Positions 33,475 to 41,361 of a stretch of DNA of 48,003 nucleotides are shown here, piece by piece. The position numbers and the translations under genes were made by a program. Position 1 is the stretch's first letter, and every line of letters starts with the position of its first letter. This stretch comes from Candidatus Thalassarchaeum sp. (GTDB lineage Archaea > Thermoplasmatota > Poseidoniia > Poseidoniales > Thalassarchaeaceae): the NCBI GenBank assembly GCA_022451235.1, contig JAKUOA010000002.1, forward strand, positions 76,229 through 124,231, in the 5' to 3' direction. The notes beneath the pieces were generated by a model, which worked only from the letters and a program-made list of their open reading frames with translations, had not been told where the DNA came from and did not search any database.

Positions 33475-34389
33475 ATGGCGGAGCCTGCAGGACAAGGCGA
33501 TGCTCAAAGTCAGGCGGCGTTGGGCATGATGGGTCCTATGTTCGTTTTACTTGCTGTCATGTTATTACTAACCTTCAATCCTGGACTGCGGTCATTAATG
33601 GCGGATTCAGCGGCAACAGTTATCGAGCCGACTATACCATTCCACTCAGAATATTTCGTACCCACTGTTTTCATCATTGGGTCTTCAATTATGATTGTCA
33701 ATACTGTAATTCGTGGATTTTTTATGGATCCTATGACCCAAGTTCACATCGGCCATAGAAATAAACAGATTTCCAAACAATTGAGAGAGGCGCAAGGCGA
33801 AAGAGATACTGCAAGAGCCGACAAGATGCGTCGTCTGCAAATGGAGTTAATGCCAGACCAGATGGCTATGCAATCTTCTATGATGAAACCAATGATGTTT
33901 ACAATCATCTTCATTATCGGTATTTTTAGTTGGATGGCTGAATCAGCCGCAGACTTCAGGGTTGGTTACGTAAGTCTTCCATGGCAACCAATGTGGGGAA
34001 TGATGGATACGATTTGTTGGATTTTTCCTGCTTGGGTAGTCACCTATATTGCAATGAGCGCTCCACTAGGTAGAATTATTGATCGTCATATCAAAATAAT
34101 TCGCTTTGGAAGGCACCCATTGGTTTTGGAAGGTCTGCCAATTCCCGAGCCTCTATTACATTTATTAAAGGATGAAGAAAAGAAACCATCGGCCACAACT
34201 CGTCGGGGTCAGAGACGTTCACGTGATGGACCTCGGAAAAAAGGAAATGCAGAATCTAGGCGTGGAGGTAATCTACATGCTGCTCCTCCGAAAATCGGCA
34301 CCGCCTGTCCAGAATGTTCCTCGACAATGGTAAATCGAACTAGTTCAGGTCGATTACGTTGCAGTGTCTGCCGTTATGAGTGGAGGTGA
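33475..34389 (+). CDS. DUF106 membrane protein (archaeal Oxa1/EMC3/TMCO1-like insertase)
   Basis: Predicted membrane-protein insertase of the YidC/Oxa1 superfamily. 304 residues. Hydrophobic segments at about 17-34, 60-80, 141-160 and 180-198; between the second and third is a charged coiled coil (QISKQLREAQGERDTARADK) followed by a Met-rich MAMQSSMMKPMMF stretch, the usual order for DUF106. The C-terminal extension is basic and ends in a zinc ribbon (CPECSSTMVNRTSSGRLRCS then VCRYEW), an addition to the basic fold. Position next to cmk and cbf5 is the known euryarchaeal arrangement (secY-adk-DUF106-cmk-cbf5), here without secY and adk. Its stop codon lies inside the cmk ribosome binding site. 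Confidence 0.88.
   Translation: MAEPAGQGDAQSQAALGMMGPMFVLLAVMLLLTFNPGLRSLMADSAATVIEPTIPFHSEYFVPTVFIIGSSIMIVNTVIRGFFMDPMTQVHIGHRNKQISKQLREAQGERDTARADKMRRLQMELMPDQMAMQSSMMKPMMFTIIFIIGIFSWMAESAADFRVGYVSLPWQPMWGMMDTICWIFPAWVVTYIAMSAPLGRIIDRHIKIIRFGRHPLVLEGLPIPEPLLHLLKDEEKKPSATTRRGQRRSRDGPRKKGNAESRRGGNLHAAPPKIGTACPECSSTMVNRTSSGRLRCSVCRYEWR
34382..34389 (+). promoter_or_regulatory. Ribosome binding site of cmk, overlapping the DUF106 stop
   Basis: GGAGGTGA, four bases, then TTG 34394. It matches the expected anti-Shine-Dalgarno (TCACCTCC) fully. Its last three bases are the DUF106 stop, so translation should be coupled. Confidence 0.8.
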
Positions 34390-34393
34390 GGTA

Positions 34394-34933
34394 TTGCTTA
34401 GAATCACAATAAGTGGTGCGCCAGGTAGTGGAACGTCGACATTAGTTCGTAAAATTCACCATACCACTGGTTGGAGTGCCCTAAACGGTGGGGAGGTTTT
34501 TCGAACAGAAGCCAAACGTCGAAATCTTACCGTTGGTGAATTTAGTGAATTATGCAAGCAAGATTTGGATGTTGATCGTTCACTGGACAGACTGCTAAAA
34601 GATGCTATGACTAAAACAGATGGTCCTGAAATCATCGAAAGCAGATTGGCTGGTTGGTGGGCAAACGAGCTTGCAATTGATTGCCTCAGGGTATGGATCA
34701 ATACATCGGATGAAGAAAGGGCACGTCGAGTCCAAAATAGAGAAGGTGGAAGCTTTGATCAAAGACTGGCCGAATCAACTGCTAGACAAAGTGCAGACAA
34801 GGAAAGGTATCGTGCTCTATATGATATTGATCTTGATGAAATGACGCCATACAATCTAGTTGTAAACGCAGATAATCTCACTGCTGACGAAGTTTTTTCC
34901 CTTGTAAAATCAGCAATCAATGGAGGTGATTAA
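34394..34933 (+). CDS. cmk: Cytidylate kinase, archaeal type
   Basis: Phosphorylates CMP/dCMP to the diphosphates. 179 residues from TTG 34394. The start is set by a full-match GGAGGTGA 4 bases before it and by the family's usual opening, a strand leading straight into the P-loop (LLRITISGAPGSGTSTL, P-loop at about 8-15); the ATG at 34364 lies upstream of this site. Other marks: NGGEVFRTEAKRRN, DRSLDRLLKD, IIESRLAGWW and the ARRVQNREG lid region with paired Arg. It lies between DUF106 and cbf5 in a tightly packed operon; its stop TAA touches the TTG of cbf5. Confidence 0.92.
   Translation: MLRITISGAPGSGTSTLVRKIHHTTGWSALNGGEVFRTEAKRRNLTVGEFSELCKQDLDVDRSLDRLLKDAMTKTDGPEIIESRLAGWWANELAIDCLRVWINTSDEERARRVQNREGGSFDQRLAESTARQSADKERYRALYDIDLDEMTPYNLVVNADNLTADEVFSLVKSAINGGD
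34922..34929 (+). promoter_or_regulatory. Ribosome binding site of cbf5
   Basis: GGAGGTGA, four bases (TTAA), then TTG 34934. The motif, spacing and first two codons (TTGCTT) are the same as at the cmk start. Confidence 0.8.
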
Positions 34934-35899
34934 TTGCTTATCCTAGATGATTCAGCCAAGACCGATGTAAAATATGGGTGTAAACCAACAGAAAGAAGTC
35001 TTGAGACTCTATTGGATGCTGGTGTTATCCTTGTCGACAAACCCAGAGGGCCATCAAGTCACCAATTAACCGCTTGGGCCAGAGAAATGTTAGGAATTCA
35101 CAGATTGGGACATGGTGGTACTTTGGACCCTTTTGCTACAGGCTTGCTCACCATGCTATGCGGTAAAGCAACTAGGTTAACTGAAATGGTATTGACTGGG
35201 GATAAGAAATACATCGCGGTGCTGAAGTTTGGAAGAGAGGTAGATTCATCTGAATTAGAGAATTTACTTAATTCTCTGAATGGAGAGATATACAACGTTC
35301 CTCCATTAGAGTCAGCAGTTAAAGTTCAAGTAAGAACTAGAATAATTCATGAAATGAGGATTATTGAAGACGATTCCGAGTCTAATTTAGTGGCATTAAC
35401 AATTTTCTGCAACGCGGGGACTTATATCAGGACTCTAGCAAGAGATATCGGACTTCTTCTAAATACTAAATGTGAACTTACTGAGTTACATAGAGACAAA
35501 ACAGGAGCCTTTTCTCAATCTAATGCCTGCACTATGCAACAATTAACTGATGCAGTATTTCTTTGGAAAGAACATGAGGATGACAGAGCCCTACGCAAGC
35601 TCATTGCACCAGTTGAATCGATACTAGGGCATTTCCCTCGAATCATTGTAAAGGATGGGGCTGCTGCTGCAATTGCTCATGGGGCGGCTCTTGCAAGACC
35701 AGGGGTGGTGAGTATTGATGAAGAAATAAAGCGAGGGGAATTAGTAGTTATTGAGACACTCAAAGGAGAGGCTGTAGCTATTGCAGAAACCAATTCAGGT
35801 GTAACTAAAATTCAATCTATGGAGCATGGCGAAGTTGCTAGACCTAAGGTAGTTCTAATGCAGGCCGGGATATATCCTCAAACATGGCAGAAGGGCTGA
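34934..35899 (+). CDS. cbf5: tRNA/rRNA pseudouridine synthase Cbf5/TruB family
   Basis: Catalytic subunit of archaeal H/ACA RNPs, also able to make psi55 in tRNA. 321 residues with TTG start. Seen: VILVDKPRGPSSHQLTAW, catalytic GHGGTLDPFATG with Asp65, KKYIAVLKFGREVDS, the PPLESAVKVQVRTR block (family pattern PP-x-x-SAVKR-x-x-R, here the Lys/Arg pair is slightly altered), GTYIRTLARDIG and ELHRDKTGAF. The C-terminal PUA domain spans about 235-315 (FPRIIVKDGAAAAIAHGAA, with a hydrophobic core). Last gene of the DUF106-cmk-cbf5 operon. Confidence 0.93.
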   Translation: MLILDDSAKTDVKYGCKPTERSLETLLDAGVILVDKPRGPSSHQLTAWAREMLGIHRLGHGGTLDPFATGLLTMLCGKATRLTEMVLTGDKKYIAVLKFGREVDSSELENLLNSLNGEIYNVPPLESAVKVQVRTRIIHEMRIIEDDSESNLVALTIFCNAGTYIRTLARDIGLLLNTKCELTELHRDKTGAFSQSNACTMQQLTDAVFLWKEHEDDRALRKLIAPVESILGHFPRIIVKDGAAAAIAHGAALARPGVVSIDEEIKRGELVVIETLKGEAVAIAETNSGVTKIQSMEHGEVARPKVVLMQAGIYPQTWQKG

Positions 35900-35901
35900 G
35901 A

Positions 35902-36087
35902 TCAATTCATCTCGTGCTCTTCGTAAACCCACTCATCAGTCTCTATTCTGACCTTTAGCTTCATCATCGCAAACACACACCACCGACCCGCTAGGCGAGC
36001 GCGGTAGGCTGAATTGCTCGTCCATCTGGGTATAACTATTCCCCGTTTTTCAACGATTATCAGCCGTACGGAGGTCTTCAGACCCAA
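35902..36087 (-). other. 220-base gap: possible 61-residue basic ORF or small RNA
   Basis: The gap 35900-36119 between cbf5 and the CARDB gene contains a minus-strand frame of 61 codons from TTG (LIIVEKRGIVIPRWTSNS, a C-terminal KVRIETDEWVYEEHEMN). Its stop lies 3 bases from the cbf5 stop, which fits tight gene packing. There is no ATG before codon 40 and no convincing ribosome site. The same DNA also folds: ACCG, three unpaired bases, CGCT pairs with AGCG CGGT around AGGCG (about 35981-36005). Either a small protein or a structured RNA fits; I cannot choose. Confidence 0.3.
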
Positions 36088-36119
36088 GACTTCGGATGTT
36101 TTTGGTATATCTTGGAAAA

Positions 36120-38492
36120 CTATCTCTTTCGGTATGGTTTCCGAATACGACCAGGTCCTAATTGTAATGCTGCTATTGAAATAGCGATTAATCCAATTGA
36201 CGCGATAACAATTGCAGGACCTCTGTCTATGGAATCATCTCCATTCCCTTTATCTCGACCTTCTGATTCAACTAAAATTAGTATCTCATTGTTCATTTCA
36301 TTCGACTCTTCTATTGAGGCTGTACCATCTACTAAACCTCTGATTCCGATTTCCCCCGAGGTGAAAATCTGCGTATCACATGTAGCAACAGATAGGCCGC
36401 CGGGTGCTACACTTTCGACGATAGTTGAGCCGACTAACATACCATCAACCCAACATCGAACATCCACAGTATTGGCAACACCTCTTCCTTCATTTCGAAC
36501 GTATAACTTGAGTTGTACTACATCACCTTCCTCAACTGTGTCAACGACAATATTACCTTTCCAAATTTCTAAATTTTCTATCGTTAAGTCTGGTTGTGCT
36601 GTAACAATTATTTCCAAATCTTGTACTTCTGTGTATGTTCCATCACTAACTGTGATTTCGACAATGTGGGTTCCTGGCTCTACGGGTGTTAAAATTAAAT
36701 CTCCAGAAGAATCGATATTTGCCCAAGACCTAGAGGTAGAAATTGATAATTCAGAGGAATCCGGGTCACTGATTTCAATATCAATTACTTTACTTTCTCC
36801 AAGATTGATATAGGTTAATACCGGCAATCCATCTATACTTGGAGGGTCTTCAACTTCAAGTACATTTACGTTGAATCCTCCATTCCATGTATTGCCTGAT
36901 TCGTCGATAACTTCGACATCTACCCACGTCTCACCGCTCGCATCTGTCCGAGGTTGAATCCTAATGTCTCCAGATAATGTAGATACAGAAAGAAGTTCAG
37001 TATCATCTGTCCAAGCCATCACTTGAAGATCCTGCCAATCTGTGAGATCATCTTCACACCTGCTTGCCATTGCGATTAGTATTCCTCCTTCGTCTTCAAT
37101 CAGTTCTTGGCGAGAAGGAGAGGAACAGGTTACATCTCGATCCCAGACCAAATTATACCCTCCTTCGATTGAAATTGAGTTAATGTGAACCACTGTTGTT
37201 TCTGCGACCCCGTTTGAAGACCATTGGAATCTTGAAGCAATACCAAACTCCAATCCGCTTCCATCAACAGGTAAGGCATAGCCAATAGGCACCTCAAATG
37301 AAAATACACCAAGCTCAATCTGTACCTCATTGAGAAGTTGGTTTCCAATTGCAAATCTAATTGTGCTATATTCTTGAACTAAGCCCTGAACCGAACCAGC
37401 AATTGAACCAACTACGACTAGTTTCGGGTCATTGACATCTATCCTAGCAGAACTAATGCAACCATCAAAAATAGTGATTCTGACGGAATTAGTCTCATAT
37501 CTATGTTGAAGTAAATCTCCATTTGAATAGGTTTCATAATCTTCCATAGATGTTTGACCTTGGCTCATTGTTTCAATTGTATAATTCCCCTCGCCAAAGA
37601 TATGGATTCTTCCTAATTCTTGGTCATAAGGAACTTCAACATCGAAAGTCCAAACGCCCTGTGTGCCTTCCTCTGGAGTCAGACCACAACTTTCAGTTAC
37701 TAATCCTGAGATTTGGCCGTCATAAGGTCCAAAGTCGAGTACGGGCATATTTTGTTCTGAAATTTCATGAGTCACTTTCACTGTTTCAAATGAATACCAT
37801 GGTTGATGAAATTTCACTCGAATCCCTACTGCATCTACTCTGATTTCAGAATCGTCAGGAGCCCCATCTGAAACATAGTCAATGGTCACAGATGCATCTT
37901 CTAAATCACCCCAACTCCATTCTTGTAAATCTACTATATTTTCTATAAATGGAGTCGTCATTCGATTAACTGGTCCAAACGTTCTTGCAATTGTTTTGAC
38001 TAATTTCTCTGGACCATTTGCCTCTATTGTGATACGTATTTCATCCGAAGGGAGTGAATCTGGTATTGAGATGTGCAGAACCATTGAAACATTGGCCAGG
38101 ACTCGACTTTCGAGACCACTGAATGAATAACCCGTCAGAATAATATCTGGGCCTGTTGACCATGTATAGGAACCATCCGGATTTCCTAGTGAAAAGTTTG
38201 AATCAGTGGGGCTATAGGTGGCCCAAGCGGTGTAAGTTTGGAAATTATCTGGGCGATTGTGAGTAAATGACAACTCTCCATCTGCTATCATACCGACACT
38301 ATGGTCGGCTGGGTCATCGGAAAAGGCAGCTTTAGTGGAAATACTCCATTCACTAGGGTCATCAAAAGAACCGGCTTCTAAAAGCTCAATTCTTTGGGAT
38401 TCGATGACGGTGTCTCCTGCAGTCATAGGGGCTAAAATTGCAATTAAAGCTAGGGTAGTCAAACCCAAACTCAGACCGACGCCCCGACTCAT
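36120..38492 (-). CDS. Secreted, membrane-anchored CARDB-domain surface protein
   Basis: 790 residues from ATG 38492. Sec signal peptide (GVGLSLGLTTLALIAILAPM, cleavage near TAG-DT). The ectodomain is beta-rich. About 500-630 holds cadherin/Ig-like units (EVEDPPSIDGLPVLTYINLG, GTHIVEITVSDG); about 633-745 is a CARDB adhesion-type domain (QPDLTIENLEIW, YVRNEGRGVANTVDVRCWVD, SIEESNEMNNEI). A short linker leads to one membrane helix at about 760-778 and a very basic tail ending GRIRKPYRKR. Likely cell-surface binding or S-layer-associated. The basic tail contrasts with the acidic tail of the giant protein at 6510. It diverges from tRNA-His. Confidence 0.8.
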   Translation of the reverse strand: MSRGVGLSLGLTTLALIAILAPMTAGDTVIESQRIELLEAGSFDDPSEWSISTKAAFSDDPADHSVGMIADGELSFTHNRPDNFQTYTAWATYSPTDSNFSLGNPDGSYTWSTGPDIILTGYSFSGLESRVLANVSMVLHISIPDSLPSDEIRITIEANGPEKLVKTIARTFGPVNRMTTPFIENIVDLQEWSWGDLEDASVTIDYVSDGAPDDSEIRVDAVGIRVKFHQPWYSFETVKVTHEISEQNMPVLDFGPYDGQISGLVTESCGLTPEEGTQGVWTFDVEVPYDQELGRIHIFGEGNYTIETMSQGQTSMEDYETYSNGDLLQHRYETNSVRITIFDGCISSARIDVNDPKLVVVGSIAGSVQGLVQEYSTIRFAIGNQLLNEVQIELGVFSFEVPIGYALPVDGSGLEFGIASRFQWSSNGVAETTVVHINSISIEGGYNLVWDRDVTCSSPSRQELIEDEGGILIAMASRCEDDLTDWQDLQVMAWTDDTELLSVSTLSGDIRIQPRTDASGETWVDVEVIDESGNTWNGGFNVNVLEVEDPPSIDGLPVLTYINLGESKVIDIEISDPDSSELSISTSRSWANIDSSGDLILTPVEPGTHIVEITVSDGTYTEVQDLEIIVTAQPDLTIENLEIWKGNIVVDTVEEGDVVQLKLYVRNEGRGVANTVDVRCWVDGMLVGSTIVESVAPGGLSVATCDTQIFTSGEIGIRGLVDGTASIEESNEMNNEILILVESEGRDKGNGDDSIDRGPAIVIASIGLIAISIAALQLGPGRIRKPYRKR

Positions 38493-38599
38493 CAATTAGT
38501 AACGGTAGAGAATGACGCTTCAATCCGTTGGTCTCTAGAGTCTGTGTCTCTCTACGCGGAACTCTTGAAATATGGTCTGTCGGTCGAATGGCTACATAC

Positions 38600-38675
38600 G
38601 GCTGTGGTAGTGTAGCGGTTAGCACGGTGGGTTGTGGTCCCGCCGGCCCGGGTTCAAGTCCCGGCCACGGCCCCA
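38600..38675 (+). tRNA. tRNA-His (anticodon GTG) with encoded G-1 and CCA
   Basis: Acceptor GCTGTGG (38601-38607) pairs with CCACGGC (38665-38671). The anticodon stem GTGGG/CCCGC encloses loop TTGTGGT, giving anticodon GTG (histidine). Discriminator C73 at 38672 pairs with an encoded G at 38600 (G-1), the histidine identity element. Encoded CCA at 38673-38675. A possible TATA element (GAAATATGG) lies about 30 bases upstream. Confidence 0.95.
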
Positions 38676-38709
38676 AAAATTACTCTCAGGGTATTTCCTG
38701 TAATTTCTT

Positions 38710-39348
38710 TTAGGACTCAAAATGATCATCTGAAATTGAGTGACCCATTCTTTCGACCTTCGTAGAAAGGTAATCTCGATTATCTTCGTTTACCCCCGCG
38801 ACAAGTGGCATTCTTTCAACCACCTCAACGTTGAGATTTTGTAATTGACTTACTTTATCCGGATTATTCGTTAACAGGCAGACTCTTTCTATATTGACTT
38901 CTTCTAGTATCTTTGCAGCAATCCGATAATCTCTAGCGTCAGCTGGATGACCTAGCAGTAAATTAGCATCGAGAGTGTCAGCTCCCTTATCTTGTAAGTT
39001 ATAAGCCTGAATTTTAGCATGTAGGCCAATACCTCTGCCTTCTTGTCGGAGATATACCAAACAACCCCAACCGATTTCTTGGATACGCTGTAAAGCGGTA
39101 TCAAGTTGTGGTCCGCAGTCACAACGTAGACTTCCAAATGCATCACCGGTTAGACACTCTGAATGAACCCTAACCAAAACAGCGTCTGGACCACTCATAT
39201 CCCCAAGTGTCAAGGCAACATGATCGAGGCCCGTGGCGTCTTCGTGGAATACACGAATTCGAAAGTTACCATGTTCGGTTGGTAATCTGGCATCGGCAGG
39301 AACATCAAGTAATTCTTTGAGGTCCACAGGCCTATTTGGCACCGTCAT
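38710..39348 (-). CDS. ribA: GTP cyclohydrolase II
   Basis: First step of riboflavin synthesis: GTP to the 2,5-diamino-pyrimidinone, formate and pyrophosphate. 212 residues, stand-alone RibA size, without a DHBP synthase domain. Seen: zinc ligands Cys65, Cys76 and Cys78 in HSECLTGDAFGSLRCDCG; the GTP-binding LRQEGRGIGL; AYNLQDKGADTLDANLLLG; and LLTNNPDKVSQL. All catalytic positions appear kept. Most archaea use the unrelated GTP cyclohydrolase III, so this is a bacterial-type enzyme probably gained by transfer. It is followed on the opposite side by tRNA-His, and the TusA gene lies upstream, 47 bases away. Confidence 0.95.
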   Translation of the reverse strand: MTVPNRPVDLKELLDVPADARLPTEHGNFRIRVFHEDATGLDHVALTLGDMSGPDAVLVRVHSECLTGDAFGSLRCDCGPQLDTALQRIQEIGWGCLVYLRQEGRGIGLHAKIQAYNLQDKGADTLDANLLLGHPADARDYRIAAKILEEVNIERVCLLTNNPDKVSQLQNLNVEVVERMPLVAGVNEDNRDYLSTKVERMGHSISDDHFES

Positions 39349-39395
39349 TGATTACACGACCTATTCAACCGTCAAGAACCATCCGATTGGAATAT

Positions 39396-39632
39396 TCATT
39401 TTCTAATCAGAAATCTATACTCTCCAAATGCTTCTTCAACGTTGAGTAATTCCACTCCGATTCTGTCACAGAGAGTAGGCAAATCATGAAGAGTTTCTGG
39501 GTCGTCTCCGAGGACTTCGAGAAGTTCTCCCTCTTGCATTTCACTAAGTGCTTTCCTAGTTTCATGAACAGGGACAGGGCAAAAGAACCCCAACAGGTCT
39601 AGACGCCGTTTTGGCGTCTCTTCTTGCTCCAT
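39396..39632 (-). CDS. TusA/SirA-type sulfur carrier protein
   Basis: 78-residue sulfur-relay protein; TusA proteins carry a persulfide to tRNA thiolation or other sulfur pathways. Seen: the first strand DLLGFFCPVP with the CPxP motif (Cys18), HETRKALSEMQEGELLEVLGDD, then the second helix and a final strand FGEYRFLIRK. GAGGT precedes the ATG by 8 bases. It lies 10 bases after the DEAD-box helicase on the same strand, so it probably shares that transcript. Whether it serves tRNA thiolation or molybdenum cofactor work is open. Confidence 0.88.
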   Translation of the reverse strand: MEQEETPKRRLDLLGFFCPVPVHETRKALSEMQEGELLEVLGDDPETLHDLPTLCDRIGVELLNVEEAFGEYRFLIRK

Positions 39633-39642
39633 AAATAGAACC

Positions 39643-41067
39643 TCATAATTCTACTATTGATGGCTTTAATGAAACTCCAACAAATTCTCTTTTCTTGATA
39701 ACATCGATGACATATGATGCCTTTTCAACATGGATTTGAACAGTTGAAGAAGTTTCGTTCATCTGGATTTCACCCAATGCTATTTCGGGGATTCTGGCTT
39801 CACTCACTATCCAATCCGCTAATGAACGCTTAGTTACGGTGGCACTACCAATCTTTAGAGACACGCTGACCATTCCAAATGGATCGGTTACCTCGTCCCA
39901 ATCCTCTCTCTTTCTAACCGGATCTCTTTCCATTCCTTCTGGTAATTGAGGGGCGTCGACATATGGGATCTCTAAATTCCAAGTGTTTGCAATCTTCTCA
40001 AGAGCGCCTATGTCTTGCTTTGATACAAGTGACCATGCTTGCCCTGAGCGCCCCATTCTTCCGGTTCTACCTATTCTATGGACGTATGATTCAGTATCAT
40101 CTGGCAAATCATAATTGACAACATAGGTGATTCCGTCAACGTCAATTCCGCGTGCAGCTACGTCGGTTGCGACAACAATCTTTGTTTTGCCTTCTTTTAG
40201 TGAATCGAGAATTTTCTCTCTCCGGTTCTGGGCTTTGTCACCGTGCATTCCAGTAGCCCTCATTCCGAATTTCCCTAACCTATCTTCTAGTAACTCTACC
40301 ATACGCTTTGTATTGGTAAAAATTAGCATTTGATCATCTTCACTCATGTTAACGATTAGTCTTCCAAGAACCCATAATTTATTCGAACGCCCAATTCTAA
40401 CTGCGAACTGATCGATTTCAGGAACCTCTACTTCGAGGTCATCGCTCATCACATATACTGGTTCATTCATGAATTCCTCAGCAGCATCTAGAACCTCTTG
40501 TGGGAATGTAGCGCTAAATAGTAAGGTCTGCTGTCTTGCAGGCATTTGCTCAAAGATCCAAAGCACGTCTGGGAAGAACCCCATATCGAGCATCCTATCT
40601 GCTTCATCTAAGCAAAAATGAGAGATATCTGAGAGGTTCAAATGCCCTCGCTTGGACATATCAATAACTCGACCGGGAGTTCCAACAATTATGTCACATC
40701 CTGATTCCAATTCTTTTGCTTGTTTTTCGATATCGGTTCCACCGTAAACAGTCTGTATTGATAGTGCACTATCACCTTTTAGCCAAGTCAATTCCTCTGC
40801 TACCTGAACTGCTAATTCTCTGGTAGGGCAGAGAATAATTGCTTGAGGTTTCCCTGAAGGATTTGCGGCTTCGATAATTGGTATTCCAAAGGCTGCAGTT
40901 TTACCACTTCCAGTACGCGCCTGACCTACTACATCGCGACCTTGGCGAGCAACTGGAATTGACTGAACTTGGATTTCAGTCGGATTTTTCCAGCCTTTAC
41001 TGGATATTGCTTCTGCAACTGCTGAATCAAGATTCCAGTCAGAAAATGCCTTAGCGGCGGGGCTCAT
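39643..41067 (-). CDS. DEAD-box RNA helicase with C-terminal RNA-binding domain
   Basis: ATP-dependent RNA unwinding enzyme, 474 residues. Motifs seen in order: Q motif (GWKNPTEIQVQSIP), I ARTGSGKT (50-57), Ia PTRELAVQV, TPGRVID, II DEAD (154-157), III SAT (185-187), IV LIFTNTKR, V VATDVAARGID and VI HRIGRTGRMGRSG. The C-terminal 80 residues (from about 395) have an RRM-like pattern, VSVSLKIGSATVTKRSLADW and TVQIHVEKASYVIDVI, similar to the DbpA RNA-binding domain. GAGGCGA, four bases, then ATG fixes the start. It lies between the small basic gene and TusA. A ribosome-assembly or cold-response role is inferred from the domain. Confidence 0.93.
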   Translation of the reverse strand: MSPAAKAFSDWNLDSAVAEAISSKGWKNPTEIQVQSIPVARQGRDVVGQARTGSGKTAAFGIPIIEAANPSGKPQAIILCPTRELAVQVAEELTWLKGDSALSIQTVYGGTDIEKQAKELESGCDIIVGTPGRVIDMSKRGHLNLSDISHFCLDEADRMLDMGFFPDVLWIFEQMPARQQTLLFSATFPQEVLDAAEEFMNEPVYVMSDDLEVEVPEIDQFAVRIGRSNKLWVLGRLIVNMSEDDQMLIFTNTKRMVELLEDRLGKFGMRATGMHGDKAQNRREKILDSLKEGKTKIVVATDVAARGIDVDGITYVVNYDLPDDTESYVHRIGRTGRMGRSGQAWSLVSKQDIGALEKIANTWNLEIPYVDAPQLPEGMERDPVRKREDWDEVTDPFGMVSVSLKIGSATVTKRSLADWIVSEARIPEIALGEIQMNETSSTVQIHVEKASYVIDVIKKREFVGVSLKPSIVEL

Positions 41068-41076
41068 TTAATCGCC

Positions 41077-41361
41077 TCAGAAGGATTCGGATTCGCTAAT
41101 CTCCTTCTGAAGTTCTCCCATCCAGTACTTGCGGCAGTTCTCCTTGGTGAGAAACTGATCCTTACTCGAGAAGCTGTGGTTGTAATGCCCCTTATCAGCA
41201 CTCGAGAATTGTTCCTTTCGCCTCTTGTGGTACTTCTGTAGTACGTGTTGGCGCATGTACTGGCGGAACTTTAGGGACTTGGTACGGTTAATCCCCTTCG
41301 GCGTTACGCCGTCCCAGAGTCGCTCGAATTGTTCGAGCTTCTCATCAAAAGTCTCGCTCAT
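41077..41361 (-). CDS. Small, highly charged protein with strong codon bias
   Basis: 94 residues from ATG 41361, with GAGGAAAC just upstream. Rich in Lys/Arg/Gln/Phe/Tyr (SLKFRQYMRQHVLQKYHKRR), then KEQFSSADKGHYNHSFSSKD, and a C-terminal ENCRKYWMGELQKEISESES. It looks helical and RNA- or DNA-binding. No known family recognised. Codons favour C or G in the third position (AAG, TTC, CTC, TAC, GAG) much more than the flanking genes, as does rpo11, a sign of high expression. Its start overlaps the end of the HEAT-repeat gene by 17 bases and it ends 10 bases before the helicase. A ribosome- or helicase-associated role is an inference from context. Confidence 0.7.
   Translation of the reverse strand: MSETFDEKLEQFERLWDGVTPKGINRTKSLKFRQYMRQHVLQKYHKRRKEQFSSADKGHYNHSFSSKDQFLTKENCRKYWMGELQKEISESESF

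Noticed and set aside
35935-35985. C/D box small RNA on the minus strand (ATGATGA followed by CTGATGA)
   Set aside because: A box C-like ATGATGA and a CTGA are present, but C' and D' would overlap and no terminal box D CTGA is at the right distance.
36112-36813. 233-codon plus-strand frame opposite the CARDB protein
   Set aside because: The minus strand encodes a CARDB domain, membrane helix and basic tail; the plus frame is Ser/Thr/Pro-rich without a domain.
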